From NCBI GenBank assembly GCA_052400665.1, contig JBQTGK010000002.1: a stretch of 64,000 nucleotides of DNA; one strand, 5' to 3'. The position numbers and the translations under genes are program-made. Positions 54,374 through 62,504 of this stretch are shown one piece after another. Source of the DNA: JBQTGK01 sp052400665. GTDB taxonomy: Bacteria; Bacteroidota; Bacteroidia; Bacteroidales; Marinifilaceae. The notes under the pieces are model-generated. The model saw only the letters and a list, made by a program, of their open reading frames with translations. It did no database searches and was not told the origin of the DNA. The stretch's first letter is position 1. Every line of letters begins with the position of its first letter.

Positions 54374-55609
54374 ATGAAACTATTTTCCTTAAAAATTGAC
54401 TTAGTAAATCTAGCTCTTTTGGCTTTTCTTTCTTTTTCATCGTGTCAGACTATGGAGCAAAAAGTAGCTAAAATTCATAACCATGCATTTACCATCGATA
54501 CTCATGTAGATACTCCTTATCATTTGTTAGATTCTACTTTTGATATTGGCGCTTATCATGATTATAAACCAGGCGGATCTTGCGTTGATTTTCCCAGAAT
54601 GAAAGCTGGCGGATTGGATGGAATCTTTTTTGCAGCTTTTACTTCGCAGCGAGAAAGAACCCGGGAGAATATTTTGGCAGCTAAAAATAAGGCGGATGAA
54701 TTGATCGATTCGATTTATGCTGCGTGTAAAAAATATCCGGAACTGGCAAAGGTTGCAACAAGCGTTTCGGATGGGTATGAAATTGAAAAACAAGGAAAAA
54801 GAGCCATTTATATTGGTATGGAAAATGGTTTTCCTATCGGTACTGATTTATCTGAAATAGAGAGGTACTACAAAAGAGGAGTGCGATACATTACTTTATG
54901 TCATACTTTGAATAATGATATTTGTGATTCTTCAACCGACCGTTTTGGGCCAGAGTTTAATGGATTAAGCGATTTTGGAACTCAGGTGCTTAAGGAAATG
55001 AATCGTTTGGGAATTTTAGTTGATGTTTCTCATATTTCGGATAGTTCCTTTTATGATGTTCTGAAATTAAGTAAAACACCTGTTATTGCTTCTCATTCCT
55101 GCGCTCGTGCAATATGCAATAATCCAAGAAATTTAAACGATGATATGTTGTTAGCACTTGCCAAAAATGGTGGGGTAATTCAAATGTGTATTCTGGATGA
55201 TTATGTGAAAGCTCCAGATAAGAATTCGGAGCGCTACAAAAAAGAATTAGAACTTAGAGAGCGCTATAGAAATGCAGGTAAGATGAGCAAAGAAGAGGAA
55301 GCTGAAATTTGGGCAGAATGGAGACAAATGCAGGCTGATTATCCAAAAGAAAAACCTACTGTTGCTGATGCGGTAAATCATATCGATCATATTGTAAATT
55401 TAATTGGAATAGATTTCGTAGGAATAGGAACTGATTTTGACGGTGGAGGAGGTCTTAAAGATTGTGCCGATGCTAGTCAGATGATGAATATAACAAAAGA
55501 ATTGCTGAAAAGAGATTATACAATTGAAGACATACATAAAATTTGGGGTGGTAATTTTATGCGTGTGTTCAGTGAGGTTGAAAACTATTCTACTAAAGCA
55601 AGTATTTAG
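54374..55609 (+). CDS. Membrane dipeptidase (peptidase M19), lipoprotein
   Basis: A 411-residue dipeptidase. The N-terminus is a lipoprotein signal with the lipobox SFSSC at about residues 20-24. Zinc-binding signatures are present: IDTHVDTPYH near 42-51, YIGMENGFPIG, VDVSHISDSSF, and the His-rich IASHSCARAICNNPRNL; GIGTDFDGGGGL follows near 355. It hydrolyses dipeptides, and in some cases beta-lactams, outside the cytoplasm. It is divergent from the TonB receptor gene, with the promoters of both between. Confidence 0.93.
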   Translation: MKLFSLKIDLVNLALLAFLSFSSCQTMEQKVAKIHNHAFTIDTHVDTPYHLLDSTFDIGAYHDYKPGGSCVDFPRMKAGGLDGIFFAAFTSQRERTRENILAAKNKADELIDSIYAACKKYPELAKVATSVSDGYEIEKQGKRAIYIGMENGFPIGTDLSEIERYYKRGVRYITLCHTLNNDICDSSTDRFGPEFNGLSDFGTQVLKEMNRLGILVDVSHISDSSFYDVLKLSKTPVIASHSCARAICNNPRNLNDDMLLALAKNGGVIQMCILDDYVKAPDKNSERYKKELELRERYRNAGKMSKEEEAEIWAEWRQMQADYPKEKPTVADAVNHIDHIVNLIGIDFVGIGTDFDGGGGLKDCADASQMMNITKELLKRDYTIEDIHKIWGGNFMRVFSEVENYSTKASI

Positions 55610-55769
55610 CTTCTATCTATATTGCTTAAATAGTTATTTCTGCTGAGTTTGAGTTTTTTAATTTACAAGGTAATTGCTCATCAGCAATTTGTATGCTGTT
55701 ATTTTTGCATTCATTTTTTAATGTGATTGTTTTATACATTTGTCAGATAAAATTTAAAGTGAACTTATA

Positions 55770-56195
55770 GTGAAAAAATTATTGATAATAAGTGATAAAA
55801 ATGAAGCTCGTTCTCAGATGGCAGAGAAGTGGCTAAATTACTATGGTAAAAAGCATTTAAAAGTGTATAGTGCAGGTATAAATAAAGGATCCATTAGCAT
55901 TTTAGCTCAAAAAGCAATGGCCGAAGCGGTAATGGATATTCCAGAATATAAATCAAAATTATTATCTGATTTGAATGAAGATACATTCGATTTTGTTTTG
56001 TGTTTTGATAAGGGATTTTCTGAAAAATTACCGGAATTTCCTGGAAATCCGGAATTGTCAGTGTTTGATGTGCCAAATCCTGCAATGGTTGAGGGGGAAG
56101 AGAATGTTAAACTACAAGCTTACAATGTTGTTTGCAATGCCATTGATGATGCTTGTTTTATTTTTATGCAGAAAAGATTTAAAATTGTTCAATAA
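55770..56195 (+). CDS. Low-molecular-weight phosphatase-like protein lacking the catalytic cysteine
   Basis: A 141-residue protein from a GTG start at 55770. The fold resembles LMW protein tyrosine phosphatases and arsenate reductases: LLIISDKNEARSQMAEKW replaces the usual C(x)5R loop, with a Ser (codon AGT) where the nucleophilic Cys should be, while Arg and Ser of the loop are kept. The later Asp-Pro-like region FDVPNPA is also kept. It probably does not hydrolyse phosphate esters; it may bind a phosphorylated partner. A terminator follows. Confidence 0.78.
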   Translation: MKKLLIISDKNEARSQMAEKWLNYYGKKHLKVYSAGINKGSISILAQKAMAEAVMDIPEYKSKLLSDLNEDTFDFVLCFDKGFSEKLPEFPGNPELSVFDVPNPAMVEGEENVKLQAYNVVCNAIDDACFIFMQKRFKIVQ

Positions 56196-56672
56196 AATTG
56201 TTAAATATATTGATAAGTAAAGTTGATTCTGCTGTCTTAGGATCAGCTGAAAAATATTGTAGGTGAATATGTTCTATGGGATTCAGTTTTTGAGTCCCTT
56301 TTTTTTTATTTGCTTGTCTAAAGTTTATGAGCTTTTATAGACTTATTTGTAGGAGAGTAGCTTATTTTGTTATCTAATATTATGAACGTAAAGATACTCT
56401 TTATTTTACTTGTAAATCGTTGATTAATTTTGATATGAATAATTATTTATTTGTGACTTTGTGCTTGACAACGGATGGAATAATTCGTAAATTTAATTTA
56501 GATTCAACTATTAGAAGACATTGTAAATTTACGTTTAAATAATTTGTGTAAAACATGAAATATGTATTAATGAACTTCGCGCGAAAGTTGGATATATTCC
56601 TCTCATTATCTTATCGAAAATTAAACCTTTCGTTTTAATTTTTTAGAATCTATTTATTTAAAGGAGACGAAG
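56196..56672. other. Gene-free gap of 477 bases
   Basis: Contains the terminator at 56278-56308 and, near the following start, the imperfect palindrome AACTTCGCGCGAAAGTT at about 56573-56589. No open frame of note. The GCGCG core is unusual in such A+T-rich DNA and could be an operator. Confidence 0.4.
56278..56308 (+). terminator. Terminator after the phosphatase-like gene
   Basis: GGGATTCA pairs with TGAGTCCC (one G-T pair), loop GTTTT, followed by ten T. Confidence 0.8.
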
Positions 56673-57113
56673 ATGAAAAAAAACATTGGAGTTTGGTTGG
56701 ACACCGAAAAAGCCTACATTATTACGCTTAAAAATGGAGAAAGTACTGTTGAAGTAATTGAATCGGAAGTTGAAACCAGAGTGCGCTTTAAAGGAGAAAC
56801 AAAAGCATATTCAAGAATGGGAAATCAGTTTATAAATCCTGCTAAGAGGATGACTCACCGACGCAGACATCAATTTAAACAATATTTTGAGAGTATTACA
56901 AATTGTTTAAAAGATGCTGAGGAAATTTATCTTTTTGGACCTGCAGAAACAAAAGTGCATTTGGCAAAATATTTGAATAAATATCCAAATTTAAATGAAC
57001 GAATACGTAAAATAGAATCGGAAGATCATTTAACCGAAAATCAAATGATTGCGCATGTAAAGGAAGTGTTTGAAAAAGAAGATGTTAATTTAAAAGTAAG
57101 AATAAGACATTAA
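56673..57113 (+). CDS. Unrecognised small basic protein
   Basis: A 146-residue soluble protein preceded by a good ribosome-binding site (AAAGGAG). It starts KKNIGVWLDTEKAYIITLKN, a strand pattern like the first domain of eRF1/Pelota-like and bacterial 'translational machinery' proteins; the middle is very basic (AKRMTHRRRHQFKQYF), then EEIYLFGPAETKVHLAKYL and a C-terminal helix. The basic middle suggests RNA or ribosome binding. The family name is not certain. The palindrome in the upstream gap may control it. Confidence 0.65.
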   Translation: MKKNIGVWLDTEKAYIITLKNGESTVEVIESEVETRVRFKGETKAYSRMGNQFINPAKRMTHRRRHQFKQYFESITNCLKDAEEIYLFGPAETKVHLAKYLNKYPNLNERIRKIESEDHLTENQMIAHVKEVFEKEDVNLKVRIRH

Positions 57114-57143
57114 TAAATATCAGATAGAGAATAATGCGGTTCC

Positions 57144-57194
57144 CGCTTTTGAATTTTTGAATTAGATGACCATCGAAAACAGAATTCAAAAGCG
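57144..57194 (+). terminator. Inverted repeat, possible terminator
   Basis: CGCTTTTGAATT at 57144-57155 and AATTCAAAAGCG at 57183-57194 are perfect complements, 27 bases apart; a T-rich TGAATTTTTTGC follows. The long loop makes a terminator less certain. Confidence 0.4.
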
Positions 57195-57317
57195 TGAATT
57201 TTTTGCATAAGTTTGCTGCACAAACCATAGCTTTAATTTTAAATGTCTTGCTATTATTTGTACTATTCCCTAATTTAGTTGTTCTATTAATTTTAGCAGA
57301 AAACATAGCACCAATTA

Positions 57318-57728
57318 ATGATACAGCAAATAGAAATAACATTACCAGCCTATCCAAGAGGTTATCATTTAATCGACTCCGAAATTGAAAGGCAATTGCC
57401 TAATTTACCGGGAGTAGGAATCTTAAATTTATTTATAAAACATACTTCGGCAGCTCTTAGTATTAATGAGAATGCCGATCCTTCGGTGCGTGATGATTTT
57501 GAGTCGATTATGAATAATTTAGTGCCCGAAAATGAAGATTATTATACTCATGTTTTTGAAGGTTCGGATGATATGCCTGCCCATATAAAAGCTTCTTTAA
57601 TAGGTCCAGATTTATCAATTCCAATTAGTAAGGGGCGATTAAATTTAGGAACATGGCAGGGGGTGTATTTGTGTGAGTTTCGAAACAGAGGGGGTAAAAG
57701 AAAAATTGTAGCTACCATTTACTCATAA
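57318..57728 (+). CDS. YjbQ/UPF0047 family protein
   Basis: A 136-residue protein. It matches UPF0047: LFIKHTSAALSINENADPSV, the HVFEGSDDMPAHIKASL stretch and GRLNLGTWQGVYLCEF. It is annotated in databases as secondary thiamine-phosphate synthase, a weak in vitro activity, and its true role is open. It starts just after the inverted repeat and ends at a strong bidirectional hairpin. Confidence 0.9.
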   Translation: MIQQIEITLPAYPRGYHLIDSEIERQLPNLPGVGILNLFIKHTSAALSINENADPSVRDDFESIMNNLVPENEDYYTHVFEGSDDMPAHIKASLIGPDLSIPISKGRLNLGTWQGVYLCEFRNRGGKRKIVATIYS

Positions 57729-57730
57729 GA

Positions 57731-57759
57731 AAAACGCCTCGAATTTCGAGGCGTTTTTA
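57731..57759. terminator. Bidirectional terminator between yjbQ and the aminopeptidase gene
   Basis: AAAACGCCTCGAA pairs perfectly with TTCGAGGCGTTTT with a one- to four-base loop; the flanking genes converge. Confidence 0.85.
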
Positions 57760-57762
57760 TGT

Positions 57763-59535
57763 CTATATTGCTTTGGTTTTATTTCTTAACCATGCTTTGT
57801 GTTTCTCATCTAATTCGGGAGAAAGAATATCGTAAACTTTTTGGTGATAATTATTTAGCCAAATTTTTTCGTTGGGGCTTAAAATATCGGTATTTATGCC
57901 TTTTGTCTCGAAATGGCAAAGGGTAATGGTTTCAAAATTAAGAAAGTCACCAAATTCCGACGATTCAGCTTTCTTACAAAGAATCAGGTTTTCGTGACGG
58001 ATTCCATATTTTCCAACACGATATAAACCGGGTTCGTTAGAGGTAATCATTCCTGCCATTATGGCCTGATCCTTAAGCTCCTGACGAATGCTTTGTGGGC
58101 CTTCGTGTACATTTAAAAAACAGCCAACACCATGTCCGGTACCATGACCAAAATTTCTGTAGTTTTTCCACAAATCCATACGCGCCAAAATGTCTAAATT
58201 ACAGCCACGGGTGCCTACAGGAAAAACGGCCATTGCCAATTGGATCATTCCTTTTAATACAAGAGTAAAATCTAATTTTTCTTCTTCGTTTAAATCTCCT
58301 AAAGGAATTGTTCTTGTAATATCGGTTGTGCCATCTAAAAATTGAGCTCCCGAATCAATTAAGAGCATTCCTTCCGGTTTAATTTCAACATTACTTTCTT
58401 GCGTTGTAGAGTAGTGTGGATGTGCTCCATGATCTTTATATCCACAAATGGTTCCAAAACTTTCTCCTTTAAAATCTTCTTGCTGCGAGCGGAATTCTTT
58501 TAATTTTTCCATTACCGTAAATTCGGTAATTTTTGTTTTACCAAGATTTTCTTCCAGCCAGTAATAGAAATGAGTTAGAGCAATACCATCTTTTTTCATG
58601 GCATTTTTCATTCCTTTTATTTCTACTTCGTTTTTCAAGCTTTTTAATAGCTGCGAAGGATTTTCTTTCTCAATAATGTTTGCCGAAATAGAATTAAAAG
58701 CGCGCAAATTTGTTCTGTTCGAATCTAGCATTACATTTGCCGATCCTGGAATTTCTTCCAAATCATTAAATATTTGATCGTAATGGGCTATAGAAATTCC
58801 ATCTTCCTTTAAGCTTTGAGTAAAAGAATGAGAAACAGTTTCGGCCTTTAGGTAAACTGTTGCCGATTCTTTACCAATTACTCCATAAGCTAAAGCAAGT
58901 GGATTGTAGTCTACATCGCTTCCTCTTAAGTTAAAAATCCAGGCAACATCGTCCATACTACCCACAAAATGGTAATTACAATCTGAAGCTGCCATCTCTT
59001 TACGGATTTTGGTAAGCTTTGCATAACGGGTATTACCTGAATATTTTAATTCATGATCGAAAATAACTCCATTAGGGAGTGCAGGTCTGTTTTTCCAAAT
59101 TTCTCCAATTAAATCAAATTCTTCAATTATGTGAATATCCAGATTGCCAAGTTTGTGCTTTAAATCTCGGGTTTGGGTAACCGAAAAGCAAGTGCCGTCG
59201 AAACCTACATTTGCATCAACGGGTAGTTCTTGAGCTAGCCATTCGAAAGGCGATGGGGTGTTTGCCGTACCCATTTTAAAAAGGGTAATATTACTGTCTT
59301 TTAATTGATTTTCAGCCTGTAGAAAATATCTGGAATCAGTCCACAATCCTGCATTGTTTTCAGTAATTACAACTGTTCCTGCCGAACCTGTAAAGCCGGA
59401 AATCCATTGTCGGCTTGTCCATCTTTCAGGAACATATTCGCTCATGTGCGGGTCCGAACTGGTTATAATGTAAGCATGAATATTTTTTTCATTCATTAAA
59501 AAACGCAGGGCGTTTATTTTTTCAGCAACAGTCAT
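57763..59535 (-). CDS. Xaa-Pro aminopeptidase (aminopeptidase P family, M24)
   Basis: A 590-residue three-domain aminopeptidase P. Two creatinase-like N-terminal domains come first (YIITSSDPHMSEYVPERW at about 22-39), then the M24 catalytic domain: metal ligands in LIDSGAQFLDGTTDITRT, HGTGHGVGCFLNVHEGP, SNEPGLY and RHENLILC. It removes N-terminal residues before proline and is cytosolic. The long form with an added C-terminal part is typical of Bacteroidota and eukaryotes. Confidence 0.94.
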   Translation of the reverse strand: MTVAEKINALRFLMNEKNIHAYIITSSDPHMSEYVPERWTSRQWISGFTGSAGTVVITENNAGLWTDSRYFLQAENQLKDSNITLFKMGTANTPSPFEWLAQELPVDANVGFDGTCFSVTQTRDLKHKLGNLDIHIIEEFDLIGEIWKNRPALPNGVIFDHELKYSGNTRYAKLTKIRKEMAASDCNYHFVGSMDDVAWIFNLRGSDVDYNPLALAYGVIGKESATVYLKAETVSHSFTQSLKEDGISIAHYDQIFNDLEEIPGSANVMLDSNRTNLRAFNSISANIIEKENPSQLLKSLKNEVEIKGMKNAMKKDGIALTHFYYWLEENLGKTKITEFTVMEKLKEFRSQQEDFKGESFGTICGYKDHGAHPHYSTTQESNVEIKPEGMLLIDSGAQFLDGTTDITRTIPLGDLNEEEKLDFTLVLKGMIQLAMAVFPVGTRGCNLDILARMDLWKNYRNFGHGTGHGVGCFLNVHEGPQSIRQELKDQAIMAGMITSNEPGLYRVGKYGIRHENLILCKKAESSEFGDFLNFETITLCHFETKGINTDILSPNEKIWLNNYHQKVYDILSPELDEKHKAWLRNKTKAI

Positions 59536-59633
59536 TTTAGCTTTGTTATTATTTAAGGTGTAAAATTACAATAATATGAATTATCTGTAGCGATTTAATT
59601 ATGATTTTTTAATAATAGTAGTGAAAAAAACAT

Positions 59634-59663
59634 AAAAAAACCTCTCTCAGGATTTGAAAGAGG
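59634..59663 (-). terminator. Terminator after the YG-repeat gene
   Basis: On the minus strand CCTCTTTCA pairs with TGAGAGAGG (one G-T pair) and is followed by seven T. Confidence 0.65.
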
Positions 59664-59683
59664 TGTCTGTTTTTGAAATTTTA

Positions 59684-60745
59684 TTATCGTAAACTTACGT
59701 TGCCATATTGACTGTTAATTTTAACTTTTCCCTGAGTCTCGCTGGAATTACCAACAATAACTTTTAGCAAAGTTTCAGAATTGTCAACAATCTTCTGAAT
59801 TACCTGAGCATTATCGGGGTAGTTAATACCGCAATATTTTGTTTCAGCTTCGAGCGAATACGAGGCTCCTTCTTCAATTGCAATTTTACTGGCTACATAC
59901 TGATTGTCAACCACAATAGATTTAAAGTCTTTCGAAACATTATCAATTTTACAATTTCCGTAACGAAGGTTCAATTCCAGATTTGTGTTTACATTTTCAA
60001 TTCTAAAATCGGAATATTGTCCCATGTTTACAATAAATGTATTTGTGTTAACAACATTAAAAGCGTCGTATTTGGAATCGGCAATAACAGTTTCATTATT
60101 ATCTAAATGTAATTTTGAGTAACGGCTAACAACAATTAGTGCTTTACTAGTGCCAATATTCATTTTCGAATATTTTAGGCTTAGTTTTGTTCTGTTACAT
60201 TCATCAATGGATGCTTTAGCATAAGATAAGTTAATGGTGCTAACTGGTTTTTCTTCAGGGTAAAAGAAACTTTCTCCACGAAGATTTCCATAGCTTAGAT
60301 TTATGTTCGCTTTTGCTCGCAGCTTACTAATAAATATATCTCCAAATTTGTTTGAAATATCAAGTTGAATATATGCAGGCATAAAAATTTCATAATCGAT
60401 TTTGAATTTTTTTCCTGTTTTAAATTTGTGCGACATTTCGGTTACTGCAGAAATCGAATTGTCCGATTTATTCATTTTAACATCAATATTATTAAATAAA
60501 GATTTAGCTTTTTCTTCGCTGGTAGTTTCTATAGTGATAATTACTTTTATCGAAACAGAATCCTTTTCCCAGTTTTTAATATCAATATCGCCGTATTTGC
60601 TATGAATGTTTAAGCTTGTTCCTAGCTTACTAGCGAAAACTTCTTTTATTTCTTTTTCGTATTCGTCAATTGCATACACATTGCTACCTAAAGCAATTAA
60701 CAAAACAAGTAAAAGAGCCGAAAGTTTAAATTTAAATGTCTTCAT
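59684..60745 (-). CDS. Secreted beta-rich protein with YG[D/N] repeats (DUF4097-like)
   Basis: A 353-residue protein with a signal peptide (cleavage near VYA at about 24) and an extracytoplasmic part of short repeating strands with YG/FG turns (SKYGDIDIKNW, NKFGDIFISKL, LSYGNLRGES, LRYGNCKID, SQYGNVSLR). It resembles DUF4097 adhesin-like proteins that often follow ECF sigma/anti-sigma genes. It ends the three-gene unit with the sigma and anti-sigma genes, so it may be a main target or partner of that system. Confidence 0.75.
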   Translation of the reverse strand: MKTFKFKLSALLLVLLIALGSNVYAIDEYEKEIKEVFASKLGTSLNIHSKYGDIDIKNWEKDSVSIKVIITIETTSEEKAKSLFNNIDVKMNKSDNSISAVTEMSHKFKTGKKFKIDYEIFMPAYIQLDISNKFGDIFISKLRAKANINLSYGNLRGESFFYPEEKPVSTINLSYAKASIDECNRTKLSLKYSKMNIGTSKALIVVSRYSKLHLDNNETVIADSKYDAFNVVNTNTFIVNMGQYSDFRIENVNTNLELNLRYGNCKIDNVSKDFKSIVVDNQYVASKIAIEEGASYSLEAETKYCGINYPDNAQVIQKIVDNSETLLKVIVGNSSETQGKVKINSQYGNVSLR

Positions 60746-60784
60746 CGGTTTATAGTTTTTTTATTGTAATATTCTTATTTGATT

Positions 60785-61330
60785 TTATGCCGAAACGTTT
60801 AAGTTCGTTTTTGTTTGTTTTCTAACCTGATATAATTGTTCGATAATTCGATTTAAAATATTAGTTTTTACCTGATAATATTCAATCATAGCTTCTATTA
60901 TTCTATCATCATCAGGATGCAATTTTAATTCTGTTTTTAGCTGATTGTATTTTTCGTCCATATCTTTTAATTCTTCAGCTAAAATGTTTTGATGTATGGA
61001 TTTATCGAAAGTACCCATTTTATAAATCATTTTTAACTGATTATCGATATTAGAAGTATAAAATAATTCAACTTCCTGATATTCGGGAGATATTGTACCT
61101 AAGCTAATCTGATTATTTTGCATGTTACGAATCTGATAGCCTGTAATCCCCGAAAGGATCACAAAAATAAGGATTACCGCCACTTTAAAAAAGTTTGAAG
61201 TCATAAAGACGGTTTTCTTTTTTTGATTTTGATTAACTTTTGAAAGAAAATTTTTGAAATGAGCTTCGTTTGGCTCATAATCATCAAATTCTTCTTTATG
61301 ATCTTTAAAAATATGTTCTAAATTTTTCAT
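60785..61330 (-). CDS. Single-helix membrane protein, probable anti-sigma factor
   Basis: From ATG 61330 it has 181 residues; the upstream frame to 61396 adds a poor 22. A charged cytosolic N-terminus (KNLEHIFKDHKEEFDDYEPNE), one transmembrane helix (FFKVAVILIFVILSGITGYQI, about residues 47-67) and an extracytoplasmic helical part. This is the layout of anti-sigma factors, though no ASD or zinc motif is visible. It starts 84 bases after the sigma gene. Confidence 0.75.
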   Translation of the reverse strand: MKNLEHIFKDHKEEFDDYEPNEAHFKNFLSKVNQNQKKKTVFMTSNFFKVAVILIFVILSGITGYQIRNMQNNQISLGTISPEYQEVELFYTSNIDNQLKMIYKMGTFDKSIHQNILAEELKDMDEKYNQLKTELKLHPDDDRIIEAMIEYYQVKTNILNRIIEQLYQVRKQTKTNLNVSA

Positions 61331-61414
61331 ACATACAAATTTTAAATGTACTGTTGTATGTAACCTTTTGTTCGCAATTATCAATTTAAAAATCAATAAT
61401 AGTGAGAGTTTGGT

Positions 61415-61981
61415 TTACAGCAATTTCTTGGTTTTTTTATCTTCTAAAATCTGAATTAATTTTTTCTTGGCTCTTAAAAATTGCGATCGCGATGTAGATG
61501 CATTAATATCTAAAACAGAAGCAATTTCTTCATGATCGTAGCCTTCAAGTAAATACAGACTTAGTATTATTCGGTAACCTGTTGGTAGCAGGTTTATAGC
61601 ATTTTTTATTTCTTCAATTTGTTGCGAATTGTCTTCCAGCTTATATTCTGCTTCAGTATCTTTAAGTTTATATAGTTCATTTTCTAAGGGAAACAATTCC
61701 AGTTTTCTCTTTTTTAAACTATCCAATGAGCGATTAATAACAATTTTCTTTAACCAGGCACCAAAACTAACTTCTCCTTTGTATTTTTCCAGATTTTTAA
61801 AGGCCGATAAAAATGCTTCCTGCATAATATCTTCGGCTTCACACTCATCTTTAACAATTCGTAAAGATGAGTTGTACATCGCTTTATAATAAAGCTTGTA
61901 AATTTTAAATTGTGCTTTGGCGTCATTTTTTCCGCAAAGCTCAATTAAATCCTGGTGAATGTTTCGGTACAGTGAGCTCAT
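61415..61981 (-). CDS. ECF RNA polymerase sigma factor (sigma-70 family)
   Basis: A 188-residue ECF sigma. Region 2 is AEDIMQEAFLSAFKNLEKY with FGAWLKKIVINRSLDSLKKR; region 4 is LPTGYRIILSLYLLEGYDHE then EIASVLDINASTSRSQFLRA, the helix-turn-helix for -35 binding. It heads the unit with the anti-sigma and YG-repeat genes. Its stress signal is unknown. Confidence 0.92.
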   Translation of the reverse strand: MSSLYRNIHQDLIELCGKNDAKAQFKIYKLYYKAMYNSSLRIVKDECEAEDIMQEAFLSAFKNLEKYKGEVSFGAWLKKIVINRSLDSLKKRKLELFPLENELYKLKDTEAEYKLEDNSQQIEEIKNAINLLPTGYRIILSLYLLEGYDHEEIASVLDINASTSRSQFLRAKKKLIQILEDKKTKKLL

Positions 61982-62230
61982 TAATCAATTTCTATTGTAA
62001 TGACGATTGCAGAAAGCATGCGTTGCATCTGTTTGTGTTATTTATCACATTAAATATAATAAAAAGTAGTAGGATGTTTATAATTAGTGCCGATAATGTT
62101 AGTAATGAAAATAATAGGTGTATGGGAAAAATATCGAAGAAAAATTGATGGGTTTCTAATTTGTGAGAAAATTCTGTTTTATTCACTCAGTTTTTAGGAT
62201 AGAACAAACTTGTTTTAGTAAAGTTCTATG

Positions 62231-62264
62231 CAAAAAAAGAGTTCCAACTTTTGGAAACTCTTTT
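62231..62264 (-). terminator. Terminator of the first tRNA-Lys
   Basis: AAAAGAGTTCCA pairs with TGGAAACTCTTTT with one bulged base; A run on the left is the T run on the minus strand. Confidence 0.65.
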
Positions 62265-62269
62265 GTTTG

Positions 62270-62342
62270 TGATCCCTCTGGGGTTCGAACCCAGGACCCC
62301 AACATTAAAAGTGTTGTGCTCTACCAGCTGAGCTAAGGAATC
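62270..62342 (-). tRNA. tRNA-Lys(TTT), copy 1
   Basis: The minus strand folds as a full cloverleaf of 73 bases: acceptor GATTCCT/AGGGATC, D-arm GCTCAGCTGGTAGAGC, anticodon stem CAACA/TGTTG with loop CTTTTAA (anticodon TTT), and T-arm CTGGGTTCGAACCCCAG. Discriminator A; CCA is not encoded. Identical to the copy at 63925. Confidence 0.97.
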
Positions 62343-62504
62343 GAAAACTCTAAAGTACTGAAAAATTTAAATCTTTAAAAGTGATTGTCGATTTTAGAAC
62401 TGTTTTTTTAAGAAATATTCTAAGGGTTATAGATTGTGTTGCAAAATTAGAATCAGTACTTTTATGTATCTTTAAAGGAATAATTATTTAATTGTATTAT
62501 TGAT
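62343..62504. other. Region between tRNA-Lys copy 1 and the thioredoxin-like gene
   Basis: 162 bases with no gene. It must hold promoters for the tRNA (minus) and the following plus-strand gene; no strong consensus box was found. Confidence 0.4.

Noticed and set aside
55770..56195. Calling this gene an arsenate reductase (arsC).
   Set aside because: The nucleophilic cysteine is replaced by serine and no other arsenic gene is nearby.
57194..57388. Plus-strand frame with a hydrophobic stretch just before and over yjbQ.
   Set aside because: It overlaps the yjbQ start in another frame and begins inside the inverted repeat; a real membrane peptide is unlikely.
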